Source: Drosophila persimilis
Lineage: Eukaryota; Arthropoda; Insecta; Diptera; Drosophilidae
Direction: 5' to 3'
Length of the DNA stretch: 64,000 nt
Assembly: GCF_003286085.1 (NCBI RefSeq)
Contig: NW_020825497.1
Span: forward strand, 62,001-126,000
Shown: positions 21,936-33,751 of the stretch, piece by piece
How the letters are laid out: every line of letters begins with the position of its first letter
How positions within the stretch are numbered: the first letter of the stretch is position 1
The notes under the pieces: model-generated
Told to the model about the DNA's origin: nothing
The model's input: the letters and a program-made list of their open reading frames with translations, nothing else
Database searches by the model: none
Position numbers and translations under genes: made by a program

Positions 21936-23066
21936 TATACCCGATACTCAAAATGAGTATTGGGGTATATTAGATTTGTGGTAAAAGTGGATGTGTGTAA
22001 CGTCCAGAAGGAATCGTTTCCGACCTCATAAAGTATATATATTCTTGATCAGCATCAATAGCCGAGTCGATTGAGCCATGTCTGTCTGTCCGTCTGTCCG
22101 TCCGTCCGACTGTCCGTCTGTCCGTCCGTCCGTCTGTCCGTCCCCTTCAGCGCCTAATGCTCAAAGACTATAAGAGCTAGAGCAACGATGTTTTGGATCC
22201 AGACTTCTGTGATATGTCACTGCTCCAAAAATATTTCAAAACTTTGCCCCGCCCACTTCCGCCCCCACAAAGGGGGAAAATCTGTGGCATCCACAATTTC
22301 GACGATACGAGAAAACTAAAAACGCAGAATCGTAGAAGATGACTATATCTTCTAGAATGCAAAATCTGAACCAGATCGTATAATTATTATAGCCAGAATC
22401 ACGAAAACAATTTCACTCTTTCTCGCTCTGACTCACTCTAACACACAGGTTTCATGGTCGGTTTTGCCAATTGCAAAATATGAGTTCAAGGATCTCAGAA
22501 CCCATAAGAGCCAGAGCAACCAAATTTGGTATCCACACTCCTGTGATATCGGACCTTGACCGTTTCGTGTCCAAATTTCGCCACACCCCCTTCCGCCCCC
22601 GCAAAGGACGAAAATCTGAGGCAACCACAAATCTCAGAGACTATTAAGGCTAGTGTAACCAAATTTGGTACACACACTCCTTTAAGATGTCACTATAAAA
22701 CGTATATCTCAGAATTTCGCCCCACCCCCTTCCGCCCCCACAAAGGACGAGAATCTGTTGCATCCACAATATTGCAGATTCGAGAAAACTAAAAACGCAG
22801 AATCATACAGAATGACCATATCTATCCGGTTGCTGAATTTGGATCAGATCAGGTCATTTTTATAGCCAAAAGGAAGAAACCAATTTGCACTGACTACGCA
22901 GCGCCCGACGTCACGCTCAGACTGATTTTTTGTCTCTCTCGCACACACTCTTTGTCGTGTCGCTTAATATTAGCGCCATCTGCCGGAGGAGAGCCATACT
23001 GACTTAGTATCGGGTATTACTGTAGAGTTGCGGTGTCCGCAGCAACTCATAACGTTCCCCCTCGTT
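21936..23066 (+). mobile_element. DINE-1/Helentron
   Basis: Full-length, with an expanded CTGTCCGT tract (about 22081-22141). It is followed by the 223-bp spacer, so it is a detached unit of the second array. Confidence 0.9.
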
Positions 23067-23289
23067 TATATTTACTTTTGATGTATCTTTTTAGCGTACT
23101 TTAGGATATGTAGAGAAGGCTGCCAGGCTCGCTAGGAGCCCGTTTTCCAGCTTCGATCCATGTGTGAAGACGTTTATGGTTACTTACTCCGAGGAGATTT
23201 ATACTTTGTAGCTAAATTTGCTAATTTCTGGTTGAGATTCAAATAAATTTGTTGTGTTTTACAATTGATGGAACAAGACCTGTGCTAGT
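23067..23289 (+). other. 223-bp spacer, detached copy
   Basis: Same sequence as 16628-16850, including the GGCTGCCAGG variant, which ties this unit to that part of the second array. Confidence 0.8.
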
Positions 23290-24404
23290 TATACCCGATA
23301 CTCAAAATGAGTATTGGGGTATATTAGATTTGTGGTAAAAGTGGATGTGTGTAACGTCCAGAAGGAATCGTTTCCGACCCTATAAAGTATATATATTCTT
23401 GATCAGCATCAATAGCCGAGTCGATTGAGCCCTGTCTGTCTGTCCGTCCGTCCGTCTGTCCGTCTGTCCGTCTGTCCGTCCCCTTCAGCGCCTAATGCTC
23501 AAAGACTATAAGAGCTAGAGCAACGATGTTTTGGATCCAGACTTCTGTGATATGTCACTGCTCCAAAAATATTTCAAAACTTTGCCCCGCCCACTTCCGC
23601 CCCCACAAAGGGCGAAAATCTGTGGCATCCACAATTTCGACGATACGAGAAAACTAAAAACGCAGAATCGTAGAAGATGACTATATCTTCTAGAGTGCCA
23701 AATCTGAACCAGATCGTATAATTATTACAGCCAGAATCACGAAAACAATTTCACTCTTTCTCGCTCTGTCTCACTCTAACACACAGGTTTCATGGTCGGT
23801 TTTGCCAATTGCAAAATATGAGTTCAAGGATCTCAGAACCTATAAAAGCCAGAGCAACCAAATTTGGTATCCACACTCCTGTGATATCGGACCTTGACCG
23901 TTTCCTGTCCAAATTTCGCCACACCCCCTTCCGCCCCCGCAAAGGACGAAAATCTGAGGCAACCACAAATCTCAGAGACTATTAAGGCTAGAGTAACCAA
24001 ATTTGGTGCACACACTCCTTTAAGATGTCACTATAAAACGTATATCTCAGAATTTCGCCCCACCCCCATCCGCCCCCACAAAGGACGAAAATCTGTTGCA
24101 TCCACAATATTGCAGATTTGAGAAAACTAAAAACGCAGAATCATAGATAATGACCATATCTATTAGATTGCTGAATCTGGATCAGATCAGATCATTTTTA
24201 TAGCCAAAAGGAACAAATCAATTTGCAGTGGCTACGCAGCGCCCGACGTCACGCTCAGACTGATTTTCTGTCTCTCTCGCACGCACTCTTTGCCGTGTCG
24301 TTAAATATTAGCGGCGTCTGCCGGAGGAGAGCCATACTGACTTAGTATCGGGTATAACCGTAGAGTTGCGGTGTCCGCAGCAACTCACAACGTTCCCCCT
24401 CGTT
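23290..24404 (+). mobile_element. DINE-1/Helentron (duplicated block copy 2)
   Basis: Full-length with both termini; the complete partner of the DINE at 18024-19043. Confidence 0.9.
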
Positions 24405-25094
24405 TTATGAGTGAAAACTGCTTCATAGTTTCCTGGTCATGCTTTAAGAGGTCCACACTTTGCTCGCTTACCATCTTGATTGCATTCGTCAGTTGTTTGA
24501 CCATTTTGCTCGGCCATTTGCTTTTTCTTTAAATTTCCGTTTCCGCTCGAAGCACTTGACTGTCGTCGCCTCGTGTCACCGCCATGGAAATGTCATTTCC
24601 CTCACGCCGAGGCGCCTGGTAGAGGACCAGCGTCAAAAAGCAACACAAAACGTTTCCTCGTCATCGTGGACGTCCGTCATTGTCCTTAGCGCTTCCACGT
24701 CATTTCCATTTCCCATGTACCTCATCTGTACAGCAGTTGACGTCTAGCCCGGTCGCCACGTTGATGATGGCTTCATAAAAACTGCTATCGACTGCAATTT
24801 TTTTCCTACTGATTTATTAATGTTGACAATCGAGGATGTCGTCTGACAATGGACCTGCTATATTCATTAAACTCATTTTAATGGAGTTCCTTTACTCATT
24901 TCGAGAGTCAACTGAAGCGATATTTACGAGTATTTTGTTGATTAATGTTGGTTTTAATGCTGCATGGTTGGTATCCTTCTGGCCTTGCATTTCAATGCGC
25001 TAAATAGGTTTCCATTTACTGCTGTTCTTTTCCTTATCCTTTCACCTGTAATTACCTCAATTCCCTTGCTAATTGCACTTTCCGTTTTACTTTG
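24405..25094. other. Unidentified segment, second copy
   Basis: Near-identical to 19044-19730. It ends at CCGTTTTACTTT, where the two blocks diverge. Confidence 0.4.
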
Positions 25095-25398
25095 GTGGGA
25101 ATCCAGATGTAGTGGTGCTTAAACGAGATTTTAATTCACAGAGATATATAAGAGCTTATGAAAGCGATTTTGCGGGTACTTAAACATATTTATTTATTTA
25201 TATTCTCTTAGAATTTATACTTTTAGAGGAAACATTTATTGACGCCAATATGCTAATGTATTTTGGAGCTTGTTGACTCCCAAACTCTTTTGGGTCAGAT
25301 TAACTTGGCCATTCCATCTAGACCTACCCGTAATTTTAGGCCTATCCGTCTACCCATATGTAGGTCTAGTTATGCTGATCATGAATTATTTTTTTATT
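25095..25398 (+). mobile_element. Insertion with a LINE 3' fragment
   Basis: It is present only in this copy of the block. Positions about 25265-25390 match the 3' coding end of the second LINE subfamily (compare 42445-42560; the frame includes ACTTTTGGGTCAGATTAACTTGGCC-like sequence). The first 170 bp are A/T-rich and unassigned. Confidence 0.6.
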
Positions 25399-25741
25399 TT
25401 TCGGCGTCGCCTTGTGTTTGTGTTGTTGCAGGGAGTGCAGTCCGCTCTCGTCTGGTAGCTTTTGTTGTTTTATCACTCTCTCGCTATCACCTCAACTTCA
25501 ATAACTGTTCTTTCTCTCTCGCTCTTTAAACTTTCTGAGCAATAGCGCTCTCTGTTTAGTAGCTCTTGCTATAACCGCTCTCCACTCTGCTCTCTTTTTT
25601 TTTTTTACCAATTCCGCTTTGAGCGTTGTCTGGCACATTGGACTGATACCAATTAGTTTTGCAAATAATTGTAAATTGTAATTGTGTCATTGGACTGATA
25701 CCAGTTTGTTTTGCAAGTAATTGTAAATAAATAATAATAAA

Positions 25742-26275
25742 ATGGAATACGCTGTGGTCTGTGCCAAAAAAACATGTAAGAAGCAGATCACCCACGATCA
25801 GCCGAATGGCCCCTGCTGGCTCTGCGACAGCGTAGTGCACGCAAAATGCGCTGGATTTTCTGGCCTCGTGAGTGATGCTATAGCCACAGGTACTAGACCT
25901 GTGGTGACTAAACCACTGGTGGGAGTCCCACCAAAACGACAAGTTTTTGTTTCACGGCTGGCCCCTGACCTCACATCTAATGATGTAATTGCTTTTATTC
26001 AAAGCAAAATAAAAGCCGTGGGTTTAAAGGTGGAGAAATTTAACTTCTCTTATGCCAGGGAGATAGCCTCGTTTAAGATAAGCATCTCCCCAACACAATT
26101 TGACACCATTTGCTCCGCCAAATTTTGGCCGGAGCATTTGGTGGTGAAGGAGTTTAAGGCTAAGAAGAAGAATAGGCCCCCCATATCCCTTCCAAATCTT
26201 TCCAATCTGCCACCCTCAACCTCAACTTCCTCTTCCTCAACTTCCCGTCTTGCTTCCACCTTTTCAAAAAACTAA
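25742..26275 (+). CDS. LINE ORF1 protein with Cys/His cluster (copy 2)
   Basis: A 177-residue intact frame. The domains match the copy at 20071: a Cys/His cluster in the first 40 residues, a small RNA-binding-like alpha/beta region in the middle and a Ser/Thr-rich tail. Its role would be to coat the element's RNA. It differs from copy 1 at a Ser near the C-terminus. ORF2 starts about 15-20 bp downstream, as in two-ORF LINEs that reinitiate translation. Confidence 0.8.
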   Translation: MEYAVVCAKKTCKKQITHDQPNGPCWLCDSVVHAKCAGFSGLVSDAIATGTRPVVTKPLVGVPPKRQVFVSRLAPDLTSNDVIAFIQSKIKAVGLKVEKFNFSYAREIASFKISISPTQFDTICSAKFWPEHLVVKEFKAKKKNRPPISLPNLSNLPPSTSTSSSSTSRLASTFSKN

Positions 26276-26289
26276 CTTCTCTTTTAGTA

Positions 26290-29032
26290 ACATATCAGAA
26301 TGTAAGAGGCTTGCGTAGTAAGCTCAGCATTCTTCTCCGGGATAGTGTTGCATTTTCTTCCCACGTTATTGTGTTTACTGAAACCAGGTTAAAGCCGGAC
26401 ATTCTTAGTTCCGAGGTTTTGGCAGGTCGGTACACAACTTTTAGAAAGGACCGTTCGTCTCGACGTGTAGGAGGGGTTCTAATTGCAGTGGACTCTTACT
26501 TCACGTCAGAACACTTCACAGTCCAAGTTCAACAGGAACTGGAATTCCTGTGTGTGTAAAACTGATTCTTCCCGCTTTCGCTATATTCATTACTTGCTCG
26601 TATATCCCACCTTCTTCGGATATTTCAATTTATGAGCAGCACTTGTCCGCTTTAACCGCTGTTTCTTCCTCGCTATCTGATAAAGATCGTATGATAGTTC
26701 TTGGTGACTTCAACTTGCCAGTAACTGTTTGGTCTTCGGTAAACGAGTCTAGTATCCTCGTGCCCATGTCACGACATGACTTTGTTGACGGCTTGCTTGA
26801 CCTGTCCCTGTCTCAAGTTAATCATGTGAAAAATTCCTTGGGTCGATTGCTTGATCCGACCATAGTGTTGTTAACCCGAGCCCTTCCGCTCACTATACCT
26901 GAAGACGCCTACCACCCTACTTTCGAGGTGTCGCTAGATATAGGACCAACTGTATTGGATCGGTCGAGTAGACTACCTGAACGTGTCCGCTGCTTTCGTA
27001 AAGCCGAGTTTGCGAAGCTTAATAACCTAATTAGGGATTTTTATTGGTCCGCTTTGTACTTGTGCACTGATGTCACAAAAGGCACAAACATTTTTTACAA
27101 TGCTCTTGGCACATTTTTTGATTCTTGTGTCCCGCTTTCTTGTCCGATTAGATCTGGAAAACCCCCTTGGTTTACCAAAGAGTTATCCAGTCTAAAAAAC
27201 TTAAAATCAAGAATTTATACAAAATTTCAAGAAGTGGGCTCTCCTACTTCTCACTCTCGTTATGTAATAGCTCGGTCAAACTTTTCAGTTCTTAATGCTC
27301 AATGCTATAAGAACTACACATCAGTTTAACAGTTTTACTACAGTAAGCGTAGAACGTCCGCACACCCATCCTCGCTATCAGTTTGTAATACGTCGGCAAA
27401 TAATGATCAGGCAATTGCCGATCTTTTTGCCCAGTTTTTCCAAACCACCTATTCTGAGGAACGCTACTCTGGTCAACCGTACCCATACGGATTACCGAGG
27501 TCGAACGGCATTTTCAGTCCCTTGATAAATGAATATTCCCTACTTCATGATCTTCGACTAGTTAAGCCGGTGTTTTCACCGGGTCCAGACGGGGTTCCAG
27601 GTTGTGTACTCAGGTACTGCGCCGAGGCTCTGTGTGGACCATTGCTTAAACTATTCACCCTGTCCATTGATTCCTCTTGCTTCCCCCCAATCTGGAAGGA
27701 ATCGTTTATAATTCCTCTCCATAAAAAAGGTAAGTCTGATGCAAAAAATTATAGAGGTATAGCAAAGTTATCCGCTATTCCCAAATTGTTTGAGAAGGCT
27801 TTAACTCCGCACTTGCAACATCTCTGCAAGTCACTTATATCTCCAACTCAGCATGGATTTATAAGGCGGCGAGCAACCACCACCAACTTGTTAGAGTTTA
27901 CCTCTTTCATTATTAAAGGCTTTCAAGGTAACTTACAGACGGATGTTATTTACACCGACTTTAGTAAAGCATTCGACTCTGTAAACCATTCCCTTTTAGC
28001 ACATAAACTTGACCTTTTAGGGTTTCCGCCCAACCTCCTGAGATGGATTTCTAGCTATCTTTGTTCTAGGTCTCAAAGAGTCCTCTTCAAAAACTCCGGG
28101 AGTACCACAGGGCAGCCATCTAGGCCCCTTACTCTTCACACTCTTTATTAACTGACTTGCCTTCAGTATTAACATACTCTCGAGTACTTATGTATGCGGA
28201 TGATGTTAAACTCTGTGTCCAGTACAAGGACATTTCATTTCATTCTCGCTTGCAATCCGATCTCAATAGCTTTCAGTCATGGTGTTGTGCAAACTTGTTA
28301 CACCCTAATGCCTCGAAATGCAAAGTTATGACATTTCATCGTTCTAGCCCTTTGTTGGCTCCCTACACCCTATTTGGTGGTTCTCTTGAGAGAATTACCC
28401 TGGTGGATGATCTGGGTGTTATGTTAGACCCCAAGTTAAAGTTTTCCGAACACATTTCTACCATGGTAAATAAGGCCATGGGCGTGCTTGGGTTTATAAA
28501 GAGGTGGTCAAAGGCATTTGACGACCCCTATATAACAAAGACTCTCTATACCTTGCTTGTTCGTCCGATCTTAGAATACGGCTCCTGTGTATGGTGCCCT
28601 CAGTACAAAGTACACCAGGACCGTATAGAATCAGTACAGAAAAACTTTTTACTCTTTGCTCTGCGGGGCCTTAACTGGGATGCGGGTGTAAGACTCCCAT
28701 CTTACTCTAGTAGACTACTATTAGTAAACCTCTCATCCTTAGTTAACCGTAGAAATAAGCTTGGTGTGATATTTATGCACAACTTGATCAGGGGTGACAT
28801 AGACAGCCTTGATCTGTTGAGCCGCATAAACTTCACGATTCTTATTAGACTGACTAGAAATTTTATACCGTTGTTCCTTCCACTTTGTAGATCAAATTAT
28901 TCCTTGCATGAACCGTTTAGGGTCTTATGCTCGGATTATAATTCCCTCTACCATATTATATCCAACACTAATTCTCTTCCTCTTATTAAATTATTAATCC
29001 TTACACACCTTTCTATTAATTATAATCTGTAG
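26290..29032 (+). pseudogene. LINE ORF2: endonuclease and reverse transcriptase, frame-broken
   Basis: The endonuclease comes first: TYQNVRGLRSK near 26295, ETRLKPD near 26380, and GDFNLP near 26703. A linker follows to about 27330. The reverse transcriptase reads PGPDGVPGCVLRYC near 27583, IPLHKKGKSDAKNYRGI near 27712, YTDFSKAFDSVNHSLL near 27952, SHLGPLLF near 28118 and the catalytic YADDV near 28195. The C-terminal ILEYGSCVWCPQYK region is at about 28570. The frame changes near 26550, 27330, 27520 and 28150, so it is inactive. All main motifs survive, which suggests the element is young. It would nick target DNA and copy its own RNA. Confidence 0.82.
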
Positions 29033-29297
29033 TGGTATTTGTATTTTGATTGCATGCTTAGTTTCTTGGTAAGTTAGCGCTAATTTTCCTCGAAAGTTAG
29101 TCTAATATCTATCTTTCTTGCATGTTCGCGTTTGGTTCGGCTACGCACCGCGCGTCATGCGGCAGCTCCCCTCGGTCGGTTGGGCGGGAGGAGGGCTGCG
29201 TTTTGCCTGGGATCCGCGCGTGCAGTAACTGCATCGCCTCTTGAAAGATGCAGTCATTGCATGTCAACGTCCAAGAATTAATAAATAAATAAATAAA

Positions 29298-29441
29298 ATG
29301 TAGGGCCATGGCGGTCTGGCAGACAGTTTCCTATCCTCGCCATTGTGGCAGCCTCTCTCGAGACTCTCCTATTCCGTGTACATCTGGCATATGTTCACTC
29401 TGGAAGTAAACAGCAGACTTCTACGGACCAATACATATTTT
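29298..29441. other. Flank shared with 42746-42834
   Basis: It begins ATGTAGGGCCATGGCGG and ends ACCAATACATATTT. The same sequence, with a shorter middle, follows another LINE tail at 42746. It is therefore part of the older duplicated host segment. Confidence 0.7.
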
Positions 29442-30525
29442 TATACCCGATACTCAAAATGAGTATTGGGGTATATTAGATTTGTGGTAAAAGTGGATGT
29501 GTGTAACGTCCAGAAGGAATCGTTTCCGACCCTATAAAGTATATATATTCTTGATCAGCATCAATAGCCGAGTCGATTGAGCCCTGTCTGTCTGTCCGTC
29601 CGTCCGTCTGTCCGTCTGTCCGTCCCCTTCAGCGCCTAATGCTCAAAGACTATAAGAGCTAGAGCAACGATGTTTTGGATCCAGACTTCTGTGATATGTC
29701 ACTGCTACAAGAATATTTCAAAACTGTGCCCCGCCCACTTCCGCCCCCACAAAGGGCGAAATTCTGTGGCATCCACAATTTTAAAGATACGAGAAAACCA
29801 AAAACGCAGATTCGTAGAAAATGTCCATATCTTTTAGAATGCAGAATCTGAATTGGATCGTATTATTATTATAGCCAGCATCAAGAAAACAATTTCACTC
29901 TTTCTCGCTCTGTCTCACTCTAACACACAGGTTTCATGGTCGGTTTTGCCGATTGCAAAATATGAGTTCAAGGATCTCAGAACCTATAAGAGCCAGAGCA
30001 ACCAAATTTGGTATCCACACTCCTGTGATATCGGACCTTGACCGTTTCGTGTCCAAATTTCGCCACACCCCCTTCCGCCCCCGCAAAGGAAGAAAATCTG
30101 GGGCAACCACAAATCTCAGAGACTATTAAGGCTAGAGTAACTAAATTTGGTATCCGCACTTCTGTTAGATCTCACTATAAAACGTATATCTCAGAATTTC
30201 GCCCCACCCCCTTCCGCCCCCACAAAGGAAGATAATCTGTTTCATCCACAATACGGCATATTCGAGAAAACTAAAAACGCAGAATCATAGATAACGACCA
30301 TATCTATGAGATTGCTGAATCTGGATCAGATCAGATCATTTTTATAGCCAAAAGGAACAAATCAATTTGCAGTGGCTACGCAGCGCCCGACGTCACGCAC
30401 AGACTGATTTTCTGTCTCTCTCGCACGCACTCTTTGTCGTGTCGTTTAATATTAGCGGCGCTGCCGGAGGAGAGCCATACAGACTTAGTATCGGGTATAA
30501 CCGTAGAGTTGCGGTGTCCGCAGCA
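29442..30525 (+). mobile_element. DINE-1/Helentron, plus-strand arm of an inverted pair
   Basis: The 5' terminus is intact. It runs to the start of the 3' hairpin (GTGTCCGCAGCAA) and then stops, meeting a minus-strand DINE after about 10 bp. Confidence 0.88.
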
Positions 30526-30535
30526 AATAGCAATG

Positions 30536-31242
30536 TCCAAATAGCCTTAATAGTCTCTGAGATTTGTGGTTGCCCCAGATTTTCGTCCTTTGCGGGGGGG
30601 GAAGGGGCTGTGGCGAAATTTTGACACGAAACGGTCAAGGTCCGATATCACAGGAGTGTAGATACCAAATTTGGTTTCTCTAGCTCTTATGGGTTCTGAG
30701 ATCCTTGAACTCATATTTTGCAATTGGCAAAACCGACTATGAAACCTGTGTGTTAGAGTGAGACAGAGCGAGATAGAGTGAAATTATTTTCGTGATTCAG
30801 GCTATAATAATTATACGATCTGGTTCAGATTTTGCACTCTGTAAGATATAGTCATCTTCTACGGTTCTGAGTTTTTAGTTTTCTCGTATCGTCGAAATTG
30901 TGGATGCCACAGATTATCGCCCTTTGTGGGGGCGGAAGTGGGCGGGGCACAGTTTTGAAATATTCTTGTAGCAGTGACATATCACAGAAGTCTGGATCCA
31001 AAACATCGTTCCTCTAGCTCTTATAGTCTTTCAGCACTAGGCGCTGAAGGGGACGGACAGACGGACAGACGGACGGACGGACAGACGGACAGACAGACAT
31101 GGCTCAATCGACTCGGCTATTGATGCTGATCAAGAATATATATACTTTATGGGGTCGGAAATGATTCCTTCTGGACGTTACACACATCCACTTTTACCAC
31201 AAATCTAATATACCCCAATACTCATTTTGAGTATCGGGTATA
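30536..31242 (-). mobile_element. DINE-1/Helentron, minus-strand arm of an inverted pair
   Basis: On the minus strand it starts at TATACCCGATACT (31242) and runs through the CTGTCCGT tract and two subrepeats, ending about 30536 without a 3' terminus. With the plus-strand arm it makes a large imperfect palindrome of about 1.8 kb. Confidence 0.88.
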
Positions 31243-31492
31243 AAAATTGTACTCTTCCAAGTAATCTCTTCCATTGTCTATACTTATTGTATTCTTCGTT
31301 CTTGTACTATAATTATCATGTCAGAAAACGATCGGCAAATAAAACCGAAAAGAAATTGGTTGATTATTTATGTACATAGAACATATTTTATACGTAATTA
31401 TATGTAAGCGCCAGAGTTTGTATAGCAGTCGATGACTGCAGTAGGGATTTTCTCCCTGTTTTGTTTTTTTTTGCATCTCTGTTTGCAATTTT

Positions 31493-31662
31493 TATACCCG
31501 ATACTCATAATGAGTATTGGGGTATATTAGATTTGTGGTAAAAGTGGATGTGTGTAACTTCCAGAAGGAATCGTTTCCGACGCCATAATGTATATATATT
31601 CTTGATCAGCATCAATAGCCGAGTCGATTGAGCCCTGTCTGTCTGTCCGTCTGTCCGTCCGT
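31493..31662 (+). mobile_element. DINE-1 5' fragment
   Basis: Only the first 170 bp of the element, up to the CTGTCCGT tract. A longer copy of the same insertion is at 43587-43828, so it predates the duplication. Confidence 0.85.
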
Positions 31663-32517
31663 AGCCATAGCCGGTCGAAAGGGCTGCACACGAGTATGTC
31701 CACTTCCGGGCCGAGTCTTATGCAATCGGTTCGGTAATCGGATCCCAAGAGCCGGCGCCTCCCCTGGCCCCCTTCGCACAGGTAGTCTTGACCCTGTTTA
31801 CATATCGGGGCTTGCTCGGGTTGCCCGTGTGGCAAGGGCTTGAAATCGGAGGCGTACCCCAACCAGCGCCCAAGAGAGCCCAGAAAATGGATGCTTCTAC
31901 GGATTCTGGATCAGGATGATGACGCTTTTGTTATGTTGTTTTGATCACTGATCACTGAATCAACACGAGTACAGTGAAAATTTAATGACTCATTTGTTGC
32001 CGCTTCTGGTGGATTCCGTGCCTCCGAAGTGCGTATGCGGGGGCCTGCAATTGCGGGCAACAAAGGCCCCACGGCTGCCACAATCGCTGCTGCAGCGGAA
32101 ATGTTTTGCTGCTGCTACATGCTCTCCTCCTCCGTTTATCATTGAATAAATTGCAGAACAAATATGCAGCGAAATAAAAATAATAATAATAAATGCAATC
32201 ACGGGGATGAGGGATGAGCAAGTGGCCTCCCGTCCAAACGGAACGGATTGTAATATGCATAAACTATATATCTGATCGACTGGAAACTCTTGTGCTTGAA
32301 TTTGACTTTGAATTTCGAATATTTCGGCATATATTTTCATTGCGGCCAAAAACGGAGAGACGATTCCGTGCATTGCGATTCTGGCATCAACGAAAATATA
32401 TGCCCAAATGGAAGTGCAAACATCTCTGAGGGGAGGGGTGGAGTGTCGGGCGTGTGGACGTCTTCTGTCAGTGTGTGATTGAATACTGCTTGCTGCTTTC
32501 TGCTCGATGGCTGCCCC
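31663..32517 (-). other. Probable 3' flank/UTR of the minus-strand membrane-protein gene
   Basis: It lies downstream of the stop codon at 32518 on the minus strand and is conserved in the other copy (43829-44713). Open frames here are short and differ between the copies. A possible poly(A) signal ATTAAA occurs on the minus strand near 31985. No other gene is supported. Confidence 0.4.
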
Positions 32518-33529
32518 CTAGAGCACGAGGTGCAGACGTATCTGGAACACCAGCTCCTTGACGGTCTTCTTCAGGAGCGCCGCCAGGGACAGGATGAATC
32601 CCAGGAGGCTGATGAAGAACAGCCAGGGCGTGGTCATGAGCACGCCCCGGGCATTAGCCATGCGCCACAGCAACTGGCGCTGGATGGTGCGCAGCTTGAA
32701 CTTGCTGTTCCACAATCGGAGGCCCGTCGAGCCGACTGTTTCGTTGATGCCCACGGTCTTCTCGACCAGCCAGAACACCGCGCAGCACAGCATCTGTAGC
32801 ACCAGCAGCACGACCTTGACCACAGCGGACTCCAAGACGAGGTGGTACAAGGCCACCATGCGCTGACGGTGCTCCGGCTGCATTGTGGAGAGCACGACTG
32901 CGCCGAGGGACTCCAGCGGGGAGACCCTGGGGGAAGGGCCGTCGGAGAGCTCCTCCCACTCCTGAACTCGCTCTGGCTCTGACAGGTCTGGCTCTGACAG
33001 GAGCACGACACCTCCTCTTGATCCTCCTCGGTAGGCATCGAGTAGTCGCCCTCGTAGTCGCCATCGTAGCGGCCGTCGGAGTACTCTTCGTGCGGGCCGT
33101 CGTAGTAGTCTCCGCGGCTGTCCGGAGAAGCGCCGCCTGTCCAGAGGGAGCTCAACACGGGCGGTGGTATCATCGATGCCATCTGTGGCACAGCATTGAA
33201 TCTGCAGGGGAGCCGGGGTAAGTTATGTCCTGGGGCGAAGGGGAGTCTGGGCTGCTGCCGCTCACCCATCTGAATCCCCTGTCGGAGGGATGGTGGGGGG
33301 GGTGTGAGCGAACTATTGGACCCATTGGGCGGGACAGCAGAGGACTGGTGTGGATTTGGCCTAGGAAGGGCATCGCATTGAGTCCATTCTTGTCGCCGGA
33401 ACCTTCGGGGGGGACCTGCAGCTCCGGCTGCTGCTGCTGCTGCTCGGTAAAGTCGAAGGATCCCATGGATCCGAAAATACCCCGCGAACGGGTGAATGGG
33501 GAACGTGGATTGTTAATAGTTGGATTCAT
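32518..33529 (-). pseudogene. Two-exon membrane-protein gene, copy 1 (broken)
   Basis: On the minus strand, exon 1 (33529-33266) begins MNPTINNPRSPFTRSRG and carries a glutamine run. A 64-bp intron (33265-33202) has GTGAGC and CTGCAG ends. Exon 2 (33201-32518) continues with an acidic Asp/Tyr-rich region, then hydrophobic segments (ALYHLVLESAVVKVVLLVLQ; a second near FISLLGFILSLAALL) and the end FQIRLHLVL. This suggests a cytoplasmic N-terminus with two or three membrane spans. Against copy 2, exon 2 has a 28-bp deletion (frame-shifting) and a 24-bp in-frame deletion. A G-run near 33295 is one base longer and puts exon 1 out of frame with exon 2. I do not recognise the family. Confidence 0.65.
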
Positions 33530-33751
33530 CTTATTTCAGCACCTGTGAGGACATATTCGTTCATGGGCTTTGTTTTGAATTTGTATTTTTATTTACTTTA
33601 TGTTCCCTGTACTTTCGATATTTGTACTGAATGATTCCCAGAGCCAGTTCTGAACGTCTCCAAGTGATAGTTCAGGGCCCACTTCGATGTTGTGTTCCAA
33701 ACAGATTCTCCCTTCTTTTCAGGTCTCAGCACACCACCCCACAACGCCACA
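33530..33751. other. Upstream flank of the membrane-protein gene, copy 1
   Basis: It is A/T-rich and has no convincing frame. On the minus strand it would contain the 5' UTR or an upstream intron. Most of it is missing from copy 2. Confidence 0.35.

Larger units (their letters stand above)
23290..26880 (+). repeat. Duplicated block, copy 2
   Basis: Counterpart of 18024-21172. It keeps the full DINE (23290-24404), repeats the unidentified segment (24405-25094), has an extra insertion (25095-25398), and then continues into the nearly full LINE. Confidence 0.88.
25399..29297 (+). mobile_element. CR1/jockey-like LINE, nearly full length
   Basis: It has a 5' UTR from TTTCGGCGTCGCC, ORF1 (25742-26275), ORF2 spread over several frames (about 26290-29032), a 3' UTR and a short (TAAA)n tail at about 29277-29297. 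The lack of a long poly(A) and the simple-repeat tail fit CR1-type elements. Assignment to CR1 rather than jockey rests on the short zinc-finger ORF1, the QNVRGLRSK endonuclease start and this tail. It is not autonomous as it stands, because ORF2 has about four frame breaks. Confidence 0.82.

Noticed and set aside
31527-31862. Possible host exon on the minus strand in the 3' flank of the membrane-protein gene
   Set aside because: The frame runs into the DINE fragment and differs in length and ends in the other copy (44163-43804), so it is more likely untranslated flank.
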